64,000 bases of DNA, taken from the NCBI GenBank assembly GCA_964035015.1, contig CAXIUP010000285.1, positions 1 through 64,000 of the forward strand, written 5' to 3'. The position numbers and the translations under genes were made by a program. Of this stretch, positions 22,313-34,241 are shown piece after piece. Source of the DNA: Corallium rubrum (lineage: Eukaryota; Cnidaria; Anthozoa; Scleralcyonacea; Coralliidae). Positions within the stretch are counted from its first letter, which is position 1. Each line of letters starts with the position of its first letter. Below the pieces are notes generated by a model. The model had not been told where the DNA came from. It saw only the letters and a program-made list of their open reading frames with translations, and did no database searches.

Positions 22313-22549
22313 TGTTTTAAACGAGCTTGGTGTTAAATCCACATGAAATAATGCCTCCCAGGTAGTCATGAGCTGAAAGACCATTGACAAGAATTTTGAC
22401 ATATAACAACGGCCACCCAAGGGTGGCTTCAAGGTCAGCCTCGTGTAAACAAAAACTTAAATGCGAGGAGGCCGAGTTTAGACCGGTCTCATGTAAACAC
22501 CCCCCTGAAAGTCATCAATTATTTGTGATTTTTTCCCATTTTGTTGTAG

Positions 22550-24559
22550 CTGAGAATATTATCTACAACGATGCCTATTATCGAGCTCTCGAAGCTGGTG
22601 CGTCAAATAACACTCGAATCCCAATTATGATAGTCGGCCAAGACAGAGCTGGTAAGACATCCTTGAAAAAACACCTTCTAGGCCTGCCTTTTGATATTCA
22701 TGAACCAAGTACCTGTGGAATTGACGTTGCGGTGGTGGAGCTAACGGATGAAAATGCACAAGAACCCTGGGAGAGGAAACAAGTTAATTTTATCACGAGC
22801 GAAAGTGAAATGAAAAAGCAAGTCCAGAAACAAGCTGCTAAGATCATCAGCGAACAACAGTGGACCAAGAAAGAGCCGAATACAGCGAGTGTTGTCGTGG
22901 ATGCACCCCCTCACGAAAATCAAAGCCAAGCAGCGTCTGCAAGCAAACACGAAGTTCTTCAGCTGCCCAAAGACGAGATTGGTCACATTAAATCTCTTTT
23001 AGAAAATGTCAACATCAGTGAATCCCCAGCTGTCAGGGTGTTTCTTCACGATTTTGCTGGACAAAATGTATTTTACGACACACACTATTACTTTTTGAAG
23101 TTACAATGTGTGTGTATTGTTGTCCACGACCTTCAATTGCCTTTGGAAAATCCTGCTCAGCCACGATTCAAGCCGAAGAACATTGACGTCGAGCGTAACC
23201 TCAACAACCCACTGCTTGCAACAAACCTCGACTACTTTGTGACATGGTTAACTGTTTTGGCAAGATTAGAAGATGCCCTGGGCGAGACGGTTACAACTGA
23301 GTCCCCTGGTTTTCAATATCCACCAGTTTTGATTGCTTTGACCAACAGCGATCAGTTCAAAGGTGACGTGAATGATGTAAAAATGAAGATTAAAGATATC
23401 CTAATCGAGAAAGGGTATGAGAATCTCTTCGTCGACTTTTGCATCATAGATAGCACTGGTAAATCTGAAGATGAAGTAAGAAAACTTCGCGGGATGTCGT
23501 ATGATCTCTGCAAGCGCATGCTGGAAAAGCAACGCCAAGTACCTACCAGATGGTTGAAGTTAGAGGCTACGCTTAGTAATAAGATGATAGAAGAAAAGTT
23601 TAATTACATCTCAGTTGAAGAGGCCCACAAAGCAGCTGACACTTGCAAGGTGGAAGACGTCGACGCTGCCCTCAGATTTCTTCATCACCAAGGTGTGATT
23701 GTTCATCACACTGGATCTCCATTTGTCGTACTGAATCCCCAGTGGTTGATGAATCTCCTAGCGGAAGTCATCACAGTACCCCAAGAAGATAACCCCAGCA
23801 ACGCCCTTTACCGTAAGCTGATGACGAAAGGTGTATTAATGCAGAAGTACCTGGAGAAAAGAGACCATGGAAAACTACTGGAGGAATTGATGCAGCGATT
23901 TGGTTTAATTTGTCCATGGAAGCATGAAAGAAAGCCTGCCTACATTGTCCCTTCAGTTGCTCCGCTCATGAAACGTGGCAAAGACGTCCAAGATAAGCTG
24001 TCAGCCAGCCCTATTGCGCCAGTTTTCATTAATTTCAACCGCGGTTATGTTCTGCCTGGCTTGTTTACTCGGTTTCTCGTAAAAGTGATCGACGAGTGCA
24101 GAGAATTCTTGCGTAACCAGCGACCTCGTTTATATTGTAACTATACTCTACTATCGTTTAAGCACAGCGAAAGTAAATTCGATGTTTACATCATACAGCA
24201 GCTCGCTGGAATCAGGATTGGCGTAGTTCCAGTAGCGACAGGCAGTGAACGATGTCACAGCGTGTTCGTCAGTTATCTGAAACGAGTTGTGGTTGGTTGC
24301 CTAACAAGCATTAAAGATGACGATGAACTGTATTATCGGAACATTGACTTCTCTCTTGCTGCTAAATGCACAGTTTGTTTTGGAGAAACTGAGCGCTGCC
24401 TCCGCCATGATAAGGAGAAGTGTGAGCATGACGACTGTGGTCACTTCTGGTTGCTAGATGATCTTCAGAGAAGTACAGAAGATCCTATTTGTCCTTACGC
24501 CAGTGTTGTAGAAACACAGGAGTTCTCTCGACAACGTGTACAGCCTTGGATAAGTACAG
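22550..24559 (+). CDS. Roc-COR GTPase gene, exon with Roc and COR domains
   Basis: A 670-codon exon. An acceptor (TTTTGTTGTAG, AG at 22548-22549) precedes it and a donor (ACAG|GTATGT) follows. The Roc domain has a P-loop GQDRAGKTS (about residues 30-38), switch GID (about 58), DFAGQ (about 167) and TNSD (about 264). A COR domain follows from the WLKLE region (about 334). The tail is Cys/His-rich. ROCO proteins are GTPases that act as scaffolds; with a death domain they resemble DAPK1/MFHAS1-type signalling proteins. The open frame continues upstream to 22384, but that part looks like repeat and intron, so I start at the acceptor. Earlier exons are not seen. Confidence 0.85.
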
Positions 24560-26130
24560 GTATGTATTAGTTCACGGTATGAACTATTATAAGCACTCTC
24601 GAAGCCTCTTAGGAAGTTGTACGAGCCCAAGGCCATGCAGTAATCAGGTTTTTTTACGATATATATCATTAATTAATATAATTATTTTTAGCGATTCTAT
24701 TTTTGTTTGGTCTCTCTTTGTGATGATTCATGGTTTTAATATTTAGACTCAAGCGAAAGGATCAGCATTTTCCCAAATTATGCTAAAAATGTTTTTATAT
24801 ATTTCTTGTCTGCCGAGAAATTTGGCTATTCAGGTTCTTAAAGACGCTGTTGTTTTTGACTCTTTTTTACCCGAATCGGTTTTCAGCATTCTATTTTGGA
24901 ATTGTTTTCAACTCTAGGCAAATCCTCGGTCAAGAATTAGTTTGAGAAAAACTAAAAAAGTGGTTGTTGCTTGTCAGAAAACCTAATTTTTTGTAGGCTA
25001 TAGCTGTGGTTTCTTGATTGTGTGACCGTAAACGCATATGCTTATGAGCATTACATTTTTAACACAAGGCGCGTGCATTGGATTATGTCGTTAATTTGAA
25101 ACACAGTTACTTTAAGTAAGTGCAGAGTTATTGTTGATTTCATATTACTTTACCGCCGTGTATTGTGAAGTTTGTTAGGAAGTTCCGAAGTTCGTTTGGA
25201 ACTTGGGAACTACACAAACAAGGTTGCCAAATTATCCAATCAAATTGCGAGCTGTGAATCAAAGCTCATTTTGACTGGATAATTGCCAACTTTGTTCACG
25301 TAGTTTCCAAGTTCCGAACGAACTTCAGAACTTCCCAACAAACTCTGCAACACACGGCGGTAAAGTAATGAAATCAACAAAAAAAGGCATTAGCAATATA
25401 AATTAAGTTTGTGTAATTTGAAAGAACTTTTGAAATTGTTATGGAGGACTTTTTTAAACTTTTCTGTACTATTCTTCGCTTTGGAGATGTTTCAGTTTGT
25501 TTGATATGTAAATCAGATGGTTCCTGACGTCATAACTAGAGTACAGCGTTTTTATGTCTTACAAAATCACTTAAACCTCCATGATTGCTCAACATGAAAT
25601 GTGCAGTGAGGAGTTTTATTGTGCACAGTTTCGAGTAATTTTGTTGAACAAACTTGGAGATAAAACTGAGTTTGCTATATGTGTGAATAGCCCTCGTGTT
25701 ACCACCACGCAACCCCTACACACACACCCTAACCCCCCCCCTTGGGGAAAATGCATCTTATTTCGGGAAATGATTTGCCAGAAAAATCGAAATTTTAAGA
25801 ATTGAAATATATAAAAAGAAACTTTGCCAGTTAATAAAGCACAATTTACAGCTACAAACAAGCAAGTTGACATTTTATTCTCTATTTCGACTTTAGGCTA
25901 ATTTTCACTGATAGCGATGGAAATACTATTTCTGACCTTTAAATTGCAAAATTTCTTTGAGGAAACATTCCCCCACACCCCCTATTTTAGCCCCTCTGTC
26001 AGGAATTCCCCGACAAAGAGGCTAAGGTCCATGGCGACAGCCCTGCACAATAAACCTGGGCAGTTGTACCCCATTGAATCATGCAAGCTACAAAGATTTA
26101 TTGTTGTTTTGTCTTTTCTCTATTTCGCAG
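24560..26130 (+). other. intron 1 of the Roc gene
   Basis: GT at 24560-24561 and AG (TTTCGCAG) at 26129-26130. From 24612 it matches 34748 onward (see the segmental duplication). It holds the MITE at 25133-25378 and an internal C-rich run near 25732. No gene inside. Confidence 0.75.
25133..25378. mobile_element. 246-bp palindromic MITE in intron 1
   Basis: Begins GTTGATTTCATATTACTTTA and ends with the inverted TAAAGTAATGAAATCAAC. Inner sequences also pair (GTTCGGAACTTGG-type). It is absent from the paralogous stretch near 35155, so it inserted after the duplication. Confidence 0.78.
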
Positions 26131-26187
26131 AGAGTATCTCCAGAAAGAGATTGAATCCTGATGATAAATCTCGCGGCAAAGAGAGAA
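26131..26187 (+). CDS. Roc gene, 57-bp exon
   Basis: Starts after TTTCGCAG and ends at GAGAGAA|GTAAGC. Both borders are phase 1, like the exons around it. It encodes ESISRKRLNPDDKSRGKER, a basic linker of 19 residues. The exon sequence and both splice sites recur at 35826-35882 with a few changes, which supports it. Confidence 0.7.
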
Positions 26188-26268
26188 GTAAGCATTCTTA
26201 TTTAGTTAAGTTGGACTTTTTAGTTTTTACTGTATATGTTTGTGGTAGCTATTTATTTTTAGTATAAA

Positions 26269-26550
26269 TACACAGGTGATTATAGAAAATCGCGCGCGCT
26301 GATTGGTCGAGGTACTTCCGATTAGTTATCGATAATCACCTACAGCGTTTATCCAAAATGGCCGCCAGCCAGGAAATGAACAATTTTAAAGAAAATGTTG
26401 ATCCTAAAAGTACGAAAATGTGTATTTATACTAAAACAATTATTCGTCTCAAGTTCAGTGAATATCAGTGGATAATAACCTCGACTTCGTCTCGGTTATT
26501 ATTCACCGATATTCACCTCGCCTTTGGCGAATAATTGTTAAGTATAATGA
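26269..26550. repeat. hairpin element
   Basis: AACAATTATTCGTCTCAAG...GATAATAACCTCGAC (about 26435-26489) faces the inverted GTCTCGGTTATTATTCACC...CGAATAATTGTT (26490-26539). The flanks TAAATACAC and GTGTATTTA also pair. It is a MITE-like repeat. Confidence 0.65.
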
Positions 26551-26626
26551 TGTATAATCCAATGCAAATAAGCTTGAAAAATTCTAGTAATTGCCATCAG
26601 ATTCTACACATTATTTAATCCAAATA

Positions 26627-26830
26627 GTGAAATAAAAGTAGCGTGCTGCGTAGGCAGTGTGAAACAACAGTCGAAATATAGTAAGGTTAGATATACTGAC
26701 GAAACAGAGACCGTAGGAGTCTACCGCTCAAAACTTTAGACTGCAACGTTCTCTGTTTCGGCAGTATATCTAACCTTATTATATTTCGATTGTTAATGAT
26801 TTAAGCTGCCTACTGTATGTAGCCTATTCA
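26627..26830. mobile_element. foldback element, compact copy
   Basis: Same start as the element at 3206 (GTGAAATAAAAGTAG and TGCTGCGTAG). Arms of about 50 bp with AAGGTTAGATATACTG and the inverse flank a short centre, with no minisatellite. It interrupts the segmental duplication copy A. Confidence 0.75.
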
Positions 26831-28149
26831 AAACACAACAGCTAAACTGATCAGTAGATATAAAAACTCAGTATCTCTTTATAGCAATTTAAAATTTTCT
26901 GTGAACACTGCAGAAAGCAACCTCATTCTAAAGTCGGATTTCTAATAGTCGTAGAACTTTGCCCACTGGACTCCTTTTTAGTGCAAAGTTTCGCAGAAAC
27001 TTTGCAGTATTGTGATGGTGGCAAAATTCACAACGATAGTGTAAACTTTTCCGGGGGTGTACCAAGTTTAGCGGCATATAAATTGTCGTGCTTGGATGAA
27101 TAATATCGTCGTTTTAATAGGTACTTTAAAGAGTCTTACTGATAACTAAGACAATTTAGTAAATTATTTGCGGGTATCTCTTGAAATAGTTAAGTCAAAT
27201 ATTGCATTTTATCTTGAAGTATGTCGAGTATAAAATCAGAATATAATGTTTTCCTCTGGGTGTCTTCCCCCCGGTTTGGTTAGAATCTTACTGCGCACGC
27301 GCGAAGCTAAATTATAACAGCAGACGAATCGAATTGGAATCGAACAATATATAAATGGCGGAGACACAAAGAAGGCGCGACCGACAAGCGATTAATCGAG
27401 ACAAGAGGCGATGAATTTTCTTGTTAAAATAAGGACTAGGTGGTCTAATTAAATATGGTCTGAGCGAAAGGATTACATTTTCACATGTATTTCGGGGTAA
27501 GCGTATGTTTTTATTAGTTTCTATTTCACTGTTGACGAATAGCGCCCAGCCGCCCAACTAGAGATTTTCTATTAACTAGAGGTATGATATTAGCCGTTAG
27601 GTATGATAAACGAAGGGTAACGATGAACTCAGTTGTGGACTGGTGTGATTCTGTCCACAATCATCGTCTTTTGTTTTGGTCGTTTGTGTTGCCGTTTTTA
27701 ACATTATTATATTAAAATAATCTGTATCACATTTCAGCTTCAGGGAGAGGTTTAGTTTTAAATTTCATCCTTTTTTCTTCTGTTCACGGTTTGGTGATTT
27801 AAGCTTGCTGATTTCCAAAACTTTATACACGACTTATATTTTCATACTATAAAGGCCTATGACAAAATTACAAATCACAAACGACGTGTTTCGCAAGGAT
27901 ACGTCTATTCTCAAGCCGTAGCTAGGCTTTCTTTGCCAACATTTATATAAAGTATTAAATGTGTATTTAAATAATCAGCGCTTGAGAAGTCGGCTGTTTG
28001 CATGTATCGTGCCCCTGTACTTTAGTAATATCATACAACATTTATAATAATGGCTCTGTCGAACGTATTTAATACAAATGTGTTAATGGTTACAGATGCC
28101 GTATTTTTTATGAAATTTCAATTGATGGTGAAATAACCTGTTATAAAAG

Positions 28150-28532
28150 TTGATCAGCCAGTTTACAATTTACACATTGTTGGAATTGATCGCTCAAAAT
28201 CGAAAGTAAAGATTTCTAAATTAATTGATGCATTAAAATTCCTTCATGAGAATATTTTAAAACATTGTGATACCCCTGTTATTATGCTTGGTGATTTTAA
28301 TATAAATTTAATGGAAAATTCCTCAGAGAAAAAAGCTCTTTCTAAATATTTTAGTGAACAAGGACATTATGCACAGCTTGTTAATGAAGTAACTGACTAT
28401 AAAACTCAAATTGATCATATTTACACAAATATTCCTCATAGAATTTGCTGTAGTGGTGCTCTTGAATCTTACTTTAGTGATCATAAACCTATCTTTGCAT
28501 TCTGTGGCATGATTCATTTACTTAAAATATGA
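28150..28532 (+). pseudogene. endonuclease-fold fragment (Helitron- or LINE-type)
   Basis: Encodes IVGIDRSKSK, a helix, VIMLGDFNINL, QIDHIYTNI and SDHKPIFAF, the GDFN, D-IYTN and SDH motifs of the exonuclease/endonuclease/phosphatase fold. This arrangement is known at the end of Helitron RepHel proteins and in LINEs; which one this comes from cannot be told here. No other domain is joined to it. Confidence 0.6.
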
Positions 28533-29008
28533 TAAATTAACAAAAAAAGGTACATAGCCATAAGAGAGCAATTAAATACCATAAAGTGAACAGTACATGT
28601 ATACTAAACAGTATTTAAAAATTCCTAAAATTTATTTGTCAATCATTTTCTCCAAATACAAACAAGTCACCTCAACCACTTCCCCAGCCAAGTGGCAGGG
28701 GTAAAGAAACAACTGTTGGATAGGGGACTGGAGGCTGAACTATAGCTGCCTCCTCTTTCCACTGGCAGGAACAAGGTGTGTTATAGGTAAGTCGTCTTTT
28801 AGTTATTTACCCCCTTTAATGTTTACCATTCCCATTCACTTAGTGTCGCATAATCTGATTAAATATAATTTACTGATTAACTGACTAATTTTATCAATTT
28901 ACATTCCAGCTAAAAAGTTGAAAAATGGTTCACGATTGGTAATCAACGTACTGTAATTAAAAAGAGTAAAAATCAAGTGTACATCCTAAAGCAAGTTTTA
29001 TACTAAAG

Positions 29009-29273
29009 TCATGTTGTCAGAACCAAAATACTGTACTAATCTTGTCAAATGGCGATGGCTCTGCCTATGAATGAATGTCTCTCATGTTACCATGCGACAA
29101 ACTAATACATGTACACCTCAAAGCAGTTATAAAGGACCTTTTTTTACAAGTAATATTTGGCATTTCACTTGATTAAACTGGATGTTCGTCGCAACTAAAG
29201 TCATGTCAAAACCAGTATACTGTACTTGTCAAATGGTGATGGCTCTGCCTATGGATGAATGTCTCTCATATTA
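29009..29273. repeat. two direct copies of an 80-bp sequence
   Basis: GATGGCTCTGCCTATG(A/G)ATG plus flanks are repeated at about 29009-29090 and 29196-29273. The purpose is unknown. Confidence 0.55.
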
Positions 29274-30667
29274 CAATAAATGCTCTGTGCAAACAGTCTG
29301 CATATAGATGCCCATTGCAGATCATAAACCTTCAAAGATAAAAAACAGTGTACCATTCATGTACTGTACAGCAATGACAAAGATGACCAATCAACCTGAA
29401 AGATTGTGGATTATGCCCATATAAACTTTGATTCATTCCATTTAAAAACTATCGACTATATACAGATGAAGAATTAGTCAACACTAATCATGTAAAATAG
29501 CTAAAAAATTGAACTATGACACATTTTATTCCTTACTGACTACTCAGGAAAGCAAAATAACATTCCACATGTTCCAACAGAACGAGGAAAATTTTAGTTC
29601 TACTAATTAATCCTAGATTAACTGTTTATCAATAATGTAAAATAGAACTAATACAGCAGTTAAATTGAAACATGTAACTATCAGAAAGATTTTTTCATGT
29701 TGTTTCCTCAAGACTTTTCATTGAATTGTACAATGTATTACATGTACATGTATCGTCAAATTTAAAGCAAAATAAATCATTTGAAATGTAAAAAGCTCAA
29801 GTGTTTTTTTATGTTGAAATACAGTATATACTGTTAATTGCTCTACGAAACTTTGCACTATCCTTGGGTTCTAGTTTGTCTTATGAGTTTGCACCAAAAT
29901 ATCGTCCATACAATTTGACGACAAGTCACCAAATTTGCCGTTATTATCTTCAACCAATGAGAAGATATTTCAAATCCGGACCAGATAGGGCAAAGCTGGA
30001 TTTCCACTAGGCGCAAAATGTCGCTTGCTTAACTTTTCTATTGAACAAATTTGATAGTTTTTTACTTCGTTTCACGTGCTATGTGCTTGGCCACACTTCT
30101 CGCGTGTTATCATGGCAACCTCAGGTTGAAAGGTCACTTCTACGCTTTTTAGAGAAGTGACATAATTTGGAAAAGACCTTGAAACCTTATAGTTCTAGCG
30201 TTGGTTTTTGTTTCTAAATGTTTGTATGTGTGTTGCTCACTGTTTACGAACGCCATGCGTTTCTGGTGTGTCATTTTTCGTGAATTTAAAGTGTGAGATC
30301 AATTATGTTTCGGTAGCAACAGTTACTTGTATATTCAGTTTAGTTCAATAATGATACAGACACAATTTGCCGAAGTTTTTTATATGAATGTCAAAAAACA
30401 AAGATAGATATAAGAGTTTCTTTATAGTTGCTTTTGCAATAGTATTCTTTATTATCTTTATTTTAGTTATTTGTTATGAACAAATTGCAGCAAATAAATT
30501 CTAAGCACAAATGTAGGTTGAACAGTAGCTTTTGTTTTGTTCAGTTATAACTAAATTGTAATAAACCAAATTTCTGGGGTAGAGCAAGAGACTCCAAATT
30601 TCAAAATTTTTCAGGGAGGGGGAAACGTCTACGGCCCCACTAGCTAAAAGAGCCCCTTTTAGTGAAC

Positions 30668-30668
30668 A

Positions 30669-30712
<44 letters not shown>

Positions 30713-30713
30713 C
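30668..30713. repeat. (CACG)n microsatellite
   Basis: About 11 units of ACGC, perfect. The minus-strand frame here reads repeats of CVRA and is not a gene. Confidence 0.95.
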
Positions 30714-31139
30714 CTTAAAAAGGCCCTGCGAAGGCTTGCTTCAGCATCCTCAGACAGTTGAATCAAGTAGAGTTGTGAAGCTCTTTAATTTATGAAGTTG
30801 TAAAGAAATGCTATGCCAAGAACGGCAGAGATATGTTTCATTGGAAAGCAATGGACACAGTGAGGATATGGTCAAACAATGATTACCATTCATGCGTCAA
30901 ACAGAAGTTCAACCAAGATCGTATTTAGTTTAAGATCAAAGTGAAGGAATGTACTGAAGGAGCAGAAGATATCAGTTGTACACGACAGTGCTGTAGAATC
31001 CAGTGCGAAATCAAGTGGAACACAAGTGGAGACGTGAGAACCTGATCTGTTCTCTAGAGAAACAGTGCCAGGTACATCCTCGAACGCAGACTCAGATGTA
31101 GAAATATTCCTCAACCGAGAGTCAAAAGATTTAGAAAAT

Positions 31140-31225
31140 CGTTAAAAGAACGAACAGATTGATCAAATTTTGTTAAAAGGAAGATGTTGTAATTATATAA
31201 CCACTGCTAGTTGAGATATCCCCCT
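31140..31225 (+). other. possible LTR-element end
   Basis: AAAAGGAAGATG followed by TGTTGTAATTATATAACC looks like a polypurine tract followed by the start of an LTR (TGTTGTAATT). There is no matching second LTR in the window, and the upstream coding sequence is unclear. Weak. Confidence 0.3.
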
Positions 31226-31228
31226 CCG

Positions 31229-31400
31229 TGTTATTAGAATAGAATAGAATAGAATAGAATAGAATAGAATAGAATAGAATAGAATAGAATAGAATAGAAT
31301 AGAATAGAATAGAATAGAATAAAACTTTATTTTACGAGGGGAAAGACGTATTAACCGTAAAGGGTACCTATCGTACGGCCCTCTTATTGATTCGCAGGCA
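31229..31400 (-). mobile_element. LINE 3' end with (TTCTA)n tail
   Basis: A run of (TAGAA)n at 31229-31321 on the plus strand meets AAAACTTTATTTTACGAGG, the same type of end (AATAAAG signal then microsatellite) as LINE-1 and LINE-2. Only the 3' end is present. Confidence 0.6.
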
Positions 31401-31929
31401 AGAATTCATTGTTGAGTTTTATGTCTATGAACAGATCTGATTATTGCTTGGTATTTAGGTAAAACACATGTTATAACAGACAATTGTTTCAGATAGATAT
31501 ATGCTTTTATACTAATCTCTAACTACTGGTTAACAGGTGTAGTTAGTGAGGATAGTAATATAAGCGAGAATTATTAGAAACACCACGTTTATTATTTATT
31601 GCTGAGCTTTTCACCTGTTCACTCAGACCATCATCAGAGCAACAGGGGCTTAACTTGACTGGACTTCGAGTCCTTTCTTTGCCCTGGAAACTTATTAAAT
31701 AAAAAACAAACAAAAAAACAGGTCAAAACTTTAGCAATGAAAAACAAACATGGTGCTTCCACAAATTCTTGCTTTTATTACAATTTGTCATCATGCAAAC
31801 TTTCAAAGAATTCAATTAATTCTTTAATTAATTCTGAGGATAGTGTTGGCGATTGAAAAGATAGAGCTTACGAATTACTAAATGTACACATGCACTTTAC
31901 TGACTTATGTTGTTTTTCATTAATTTTAG

Positions 31930-32019
31930 AGAAAGTACGCTTAATCGAAACAGATGAAGAAGGAAGTGAGCCAAGTTCTAGCAGCAAGGTGGTGGAATCT
32001 TGCTCTACAGATATTCCAG
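31930..32019 (+). CDS. Roc gene, 90-bp exon
   Basis: AG at 31928-31929 (TAATTTTAG) and donor ATTCCAG|GTACAT. Phase 1 on both sides, so it joins the neighbours without a frame break. It encodes an acidic linker (RLIETDEEGSEPSSSSK and on) of 30 residues. Predicted to be flexible. Confidence 0.65.
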
Positions 32020-32422
32020 GTACATCTGTCTTAAAAATATTATAAGAAAATTTCTCCTTTTAGAGATAAAGGCGAATTGCATCTACTGCAGTATAGTTTT
32101 TGCTCTCCTTATGAAGATTCATTTATAATATGACGTTGTGGCACAAAAAACAGTGAGCTCATTGAGATCTGCAATTCGCTCCTGGCAAACAAATTAACTC
32201 TAAGTACTTGAAAAGTCAAAGAAATTGACTATTGACTAAAACTCGGGCTCGTTGTCTAATTGTTAAATATTATCTTTTATTCATTTGTTATAAATATTTT
32301 TGTGTGTCTCCTACCTAGAATAGCTTCAGCCAACCGCAGGGGTACCTTTCTCTTTTGTAATTATTCTTTTTTAACAATAAAGTGTTACAGAGTATAAAGT
32401 GTTACAATGTATTTAACAAATA

Positions 32423-32595
32423 GAAAATCGCTTGCGTGTCTCTGTACTGTGATACAAACACGAATGACGTGATTTCAACCGGAAAAAATGCCTAGTGGAA
32501 ACACGAGGCAAAGCCGAGTGTTTTCACACATTTTTTCCGGTTGAAATTGCGTCATTCGTGTTTGTATCACAGTACAGAGTCACAAAAGCGATTTT
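32423..32595. mobile_element. hairpin MITE
   Basis: Arms 32423-32491 and 32530-32595 are inverted copies (AAAATCGCTTGCG / AAAAGCGATTTT, CGAATGACGTGATTTCAACC). A partial relative appears near 32780. It is followed by a TTTTATAAAATAAC end that recurs at 32838. Confidence 0.7.
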
Positions 32596-32847
32596 GTATT
32601 TGTTTTATAAAATAACTAACCGTTTTACGAGGTAAAAAAACAAGGAGAAGCCACCAAAGTGACCGAGACTCAGCTGACGAATGATGGCGTAATCAAATAA
32701 ATACGCCAGTGATTACGTGAGATTTAACCAAACAGAGCATGCCTTGTACAATATAAAATGAAAATGACGTCAAACGTGTCTCTGTACTCTGAGTGAAAAT
32801 GGCTCTCGTCCAATCAGAGCGTGCGTAGCATACCTGTTATTTTATAA

Positions 32848-32985
32848 AAAGTGTTACAAAGTATAAAGTGTTACAAAGTATAAAGTGTTACAAAGTATAA
32901 AGTGTTACAAAGTATAAAGTGTTACAAAGTATAAAGTGTTACAAAGTATAAAGTGTTACAAAGTATAAAGTGTTACAAAGTGTTA
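32848..32985. repeat. 17-bp tandem array
   Basis: About 8 units of AAAGTGTTACAAAGTAT. The same unit also occurs 1-2 times at 32380-32408, on the far side of the MITE, which suggests the MITE sits in or next to the array. Confidence 0.85.
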
Positions 32986-32996
32986 GAGAAAGACTG

Positions 32997-33069
32997 TAGC
33001 TGGGATTCGAACCCGCGACCTTCTGTTTACTAGTCCAACGCTGTACCGACTACTGACTGAGCTACAAGG
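32997..33069 (-). mobile_element. tRNA-like SINE head (not a functional tRNA)
   Basis: The complement carries TAGCTCAGTCAGTAG (A box) and GGTCGCGGGTTCGAATCCC (B box). The acceptor stem does not pair and the T stem is poor, so I read it as tRNA-derived. Confidence 0.55.
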
Positions 33070-33084
33070 TCAAGTTGGGAGCAA

Positions 33085-33860
33085 GTGGGGGCATGGGTGA
33101 CCCAAGCTGTTAGCGCGCTGCCTCTCACCGCTGAAGTTAAGTCTGGTCGAATGCGGTTACAGTCAACTCTCGCCTTGCGGACACCCCGCTACTAAGGCAG
33201 TTGGTAAATCCCCGGCCGAAACTACTATGAAATGTATTGAAATAACTCTCTCTATTACGGACTCCCGCTATTACGGAATTGCGGACACTTCATGTGGTCC
33301 CCAACAAACATTTTTATTGTTCTACTCTCGTTACAACGGACACCTTCACTTGGACGTATTTTTCTCTCGACACATGAAAGTGAATGCCTTTTTAATTTAT
33401 CGAGTGACATATTTATGTTACTGATTCATGTTACCCTTGTATTTTTGGTTTTGGAATAAAAAAAATTTGAATACAAGTTTTTTACTTGTATTTTGACTTG
33501 TACTGTGTACTTATGTATCACAGTAAACGTCAACTAGAAATTGAAATAAACTGGACATTTTAAAACAAAAAAGCAGTAATACATTGTAGTGCAATTTCAC
33601 AACCTGAAATCGGGATATTTTCATCGCATCCCGCTATTGCGGACTCTCGTTATTACGGACACCAGATGACGGTCCCCAGGGTGTCGCTATAACGAGAGTT
33701 GACTGTAGTGCGCAGATGTGTGACCAACTTAGCTTCATGAGGGTATAGTTGTAGATTCTCTCCTGTGTCTCGATGGGTTTTTCACCAGGTTTTCTGGTTT
33801 TCCTCGCTTTGCAAAATTAATACCATAGTTTCCCCAGTTAATTCTACGAACCAATTTTAT
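33085..33860 (+). mobile_element. 5S-derived SINE, interrupted
   Basis: The head (about 33085-33159) and the rest (33708-33860) match the SINE at 40022-40385: GCTGTTAGCGCGCTGCCTCT, then GGGTTTTTCACCAGGTTTTC and TTTTCCTCGCTTTGCAAAA. The interruption is the pogo-like MITE. It is older than the copy near 40 kb. Confidence 0.65.
33160..33705. mobile_element. 546-bp pogo/Tc1-mariner-like MITE
   Basis: Ends CAGTCAACTCTCG and CGAGAGTTGACTG, with TA on each side (33158-33159, 33706-33707), typical of the Tc1/mariner/pogo superfamily. Inside are repeated phrases such as CTATTACGGA. There is no transposase. Confidence 0.82.
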
Positions 33861-33963
33861 CAAGGTGTGAGGGCCAAAAATTCTGTTCAGTAAGAGTGTT
33901 TGTTAAATTACGTCTAATTAACACGCTGTCAGTTGTTGAATTCTTTTGTTTACAATTTGATAG

Positions 33964-34241
33964 ATGGGCTTGAAAGCGACGAGATCGTTAGAATTGCCTA
34001 TGTATTGCCCCATCTGTGGAAGGAAGTAGCCCTTCTGACAAAGCAATTTAAACAACACGAGATTGAAAATATACGTTGCACCAAAATTGGTGAAGAGGAA
34101 ACGTCAAAGGCTTTGACCATGCTCATGCGATTCAACGAAAGAAATGGAACTAGAAGACGGCTAGTTAAGGCTCTTCGTGAAGTTAAACAGAATTCCTTGG
34201 CTCAGCAAGTGAAGTCAGGATACTTCATGGATTCACAATGA
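33964..34241 (+). CDS. Roc gene, last exon: death domain
   Basis: Acceptor TTTGATAG at 33956-33963; the frame opens in phase 1 (AT completing GAT). It encodes GLESDEIVRIAYVLPHLWKE, five or six amphipathic helices and the stop TGA at 34239. The helix-2 W and the spacing fit the death-domain family. These domains join adaptor complexes in apoptosis or innate immunity. The last exon stands alone, as in other ROCO genes with death domains. Confidence 0.8.

Larger units (their letters stand above)
26188..31929 (+). other. intron 2 of the Roc gene, repeat-rich
   Basis: It contains the hairpin element 26269-26550, the foldback relative 26627-26830, a stretch shared with 36910-37140, an endonuclease fragment near 28150, an 80-bp direct repeat (29009-29090 / 29196-29273), a (CACG)n tract and a LINE tail near 31229. 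No host exon is recognised inside. Confidence 0.6.
32020..33963 (+). other. intron 3 of the Roc gene
   Basis: GT at 32020-32021 and AG (TTTGATAG) at 33962-33963. It holds a hairpin MITE, a 17-bp tandem array and a pogo-like MITE inside a 5S-type SINE, each listed separately. Confidence 0.65.

Noticed and set aside
22384-22549. N-terminal extension of the Roc protein
   Set aside because: The sequence resembles a neighbouring repeat, and a good splice acceptor lies at 22548-22549.
30501-30713. coding frame with CVRA repeats
   Set aside because: It is the (CACG)n microsatellite.
32997-33069. functional tRNA gene
   Set aside because: Acceptor stem does not pair and the T stem has mismatches.
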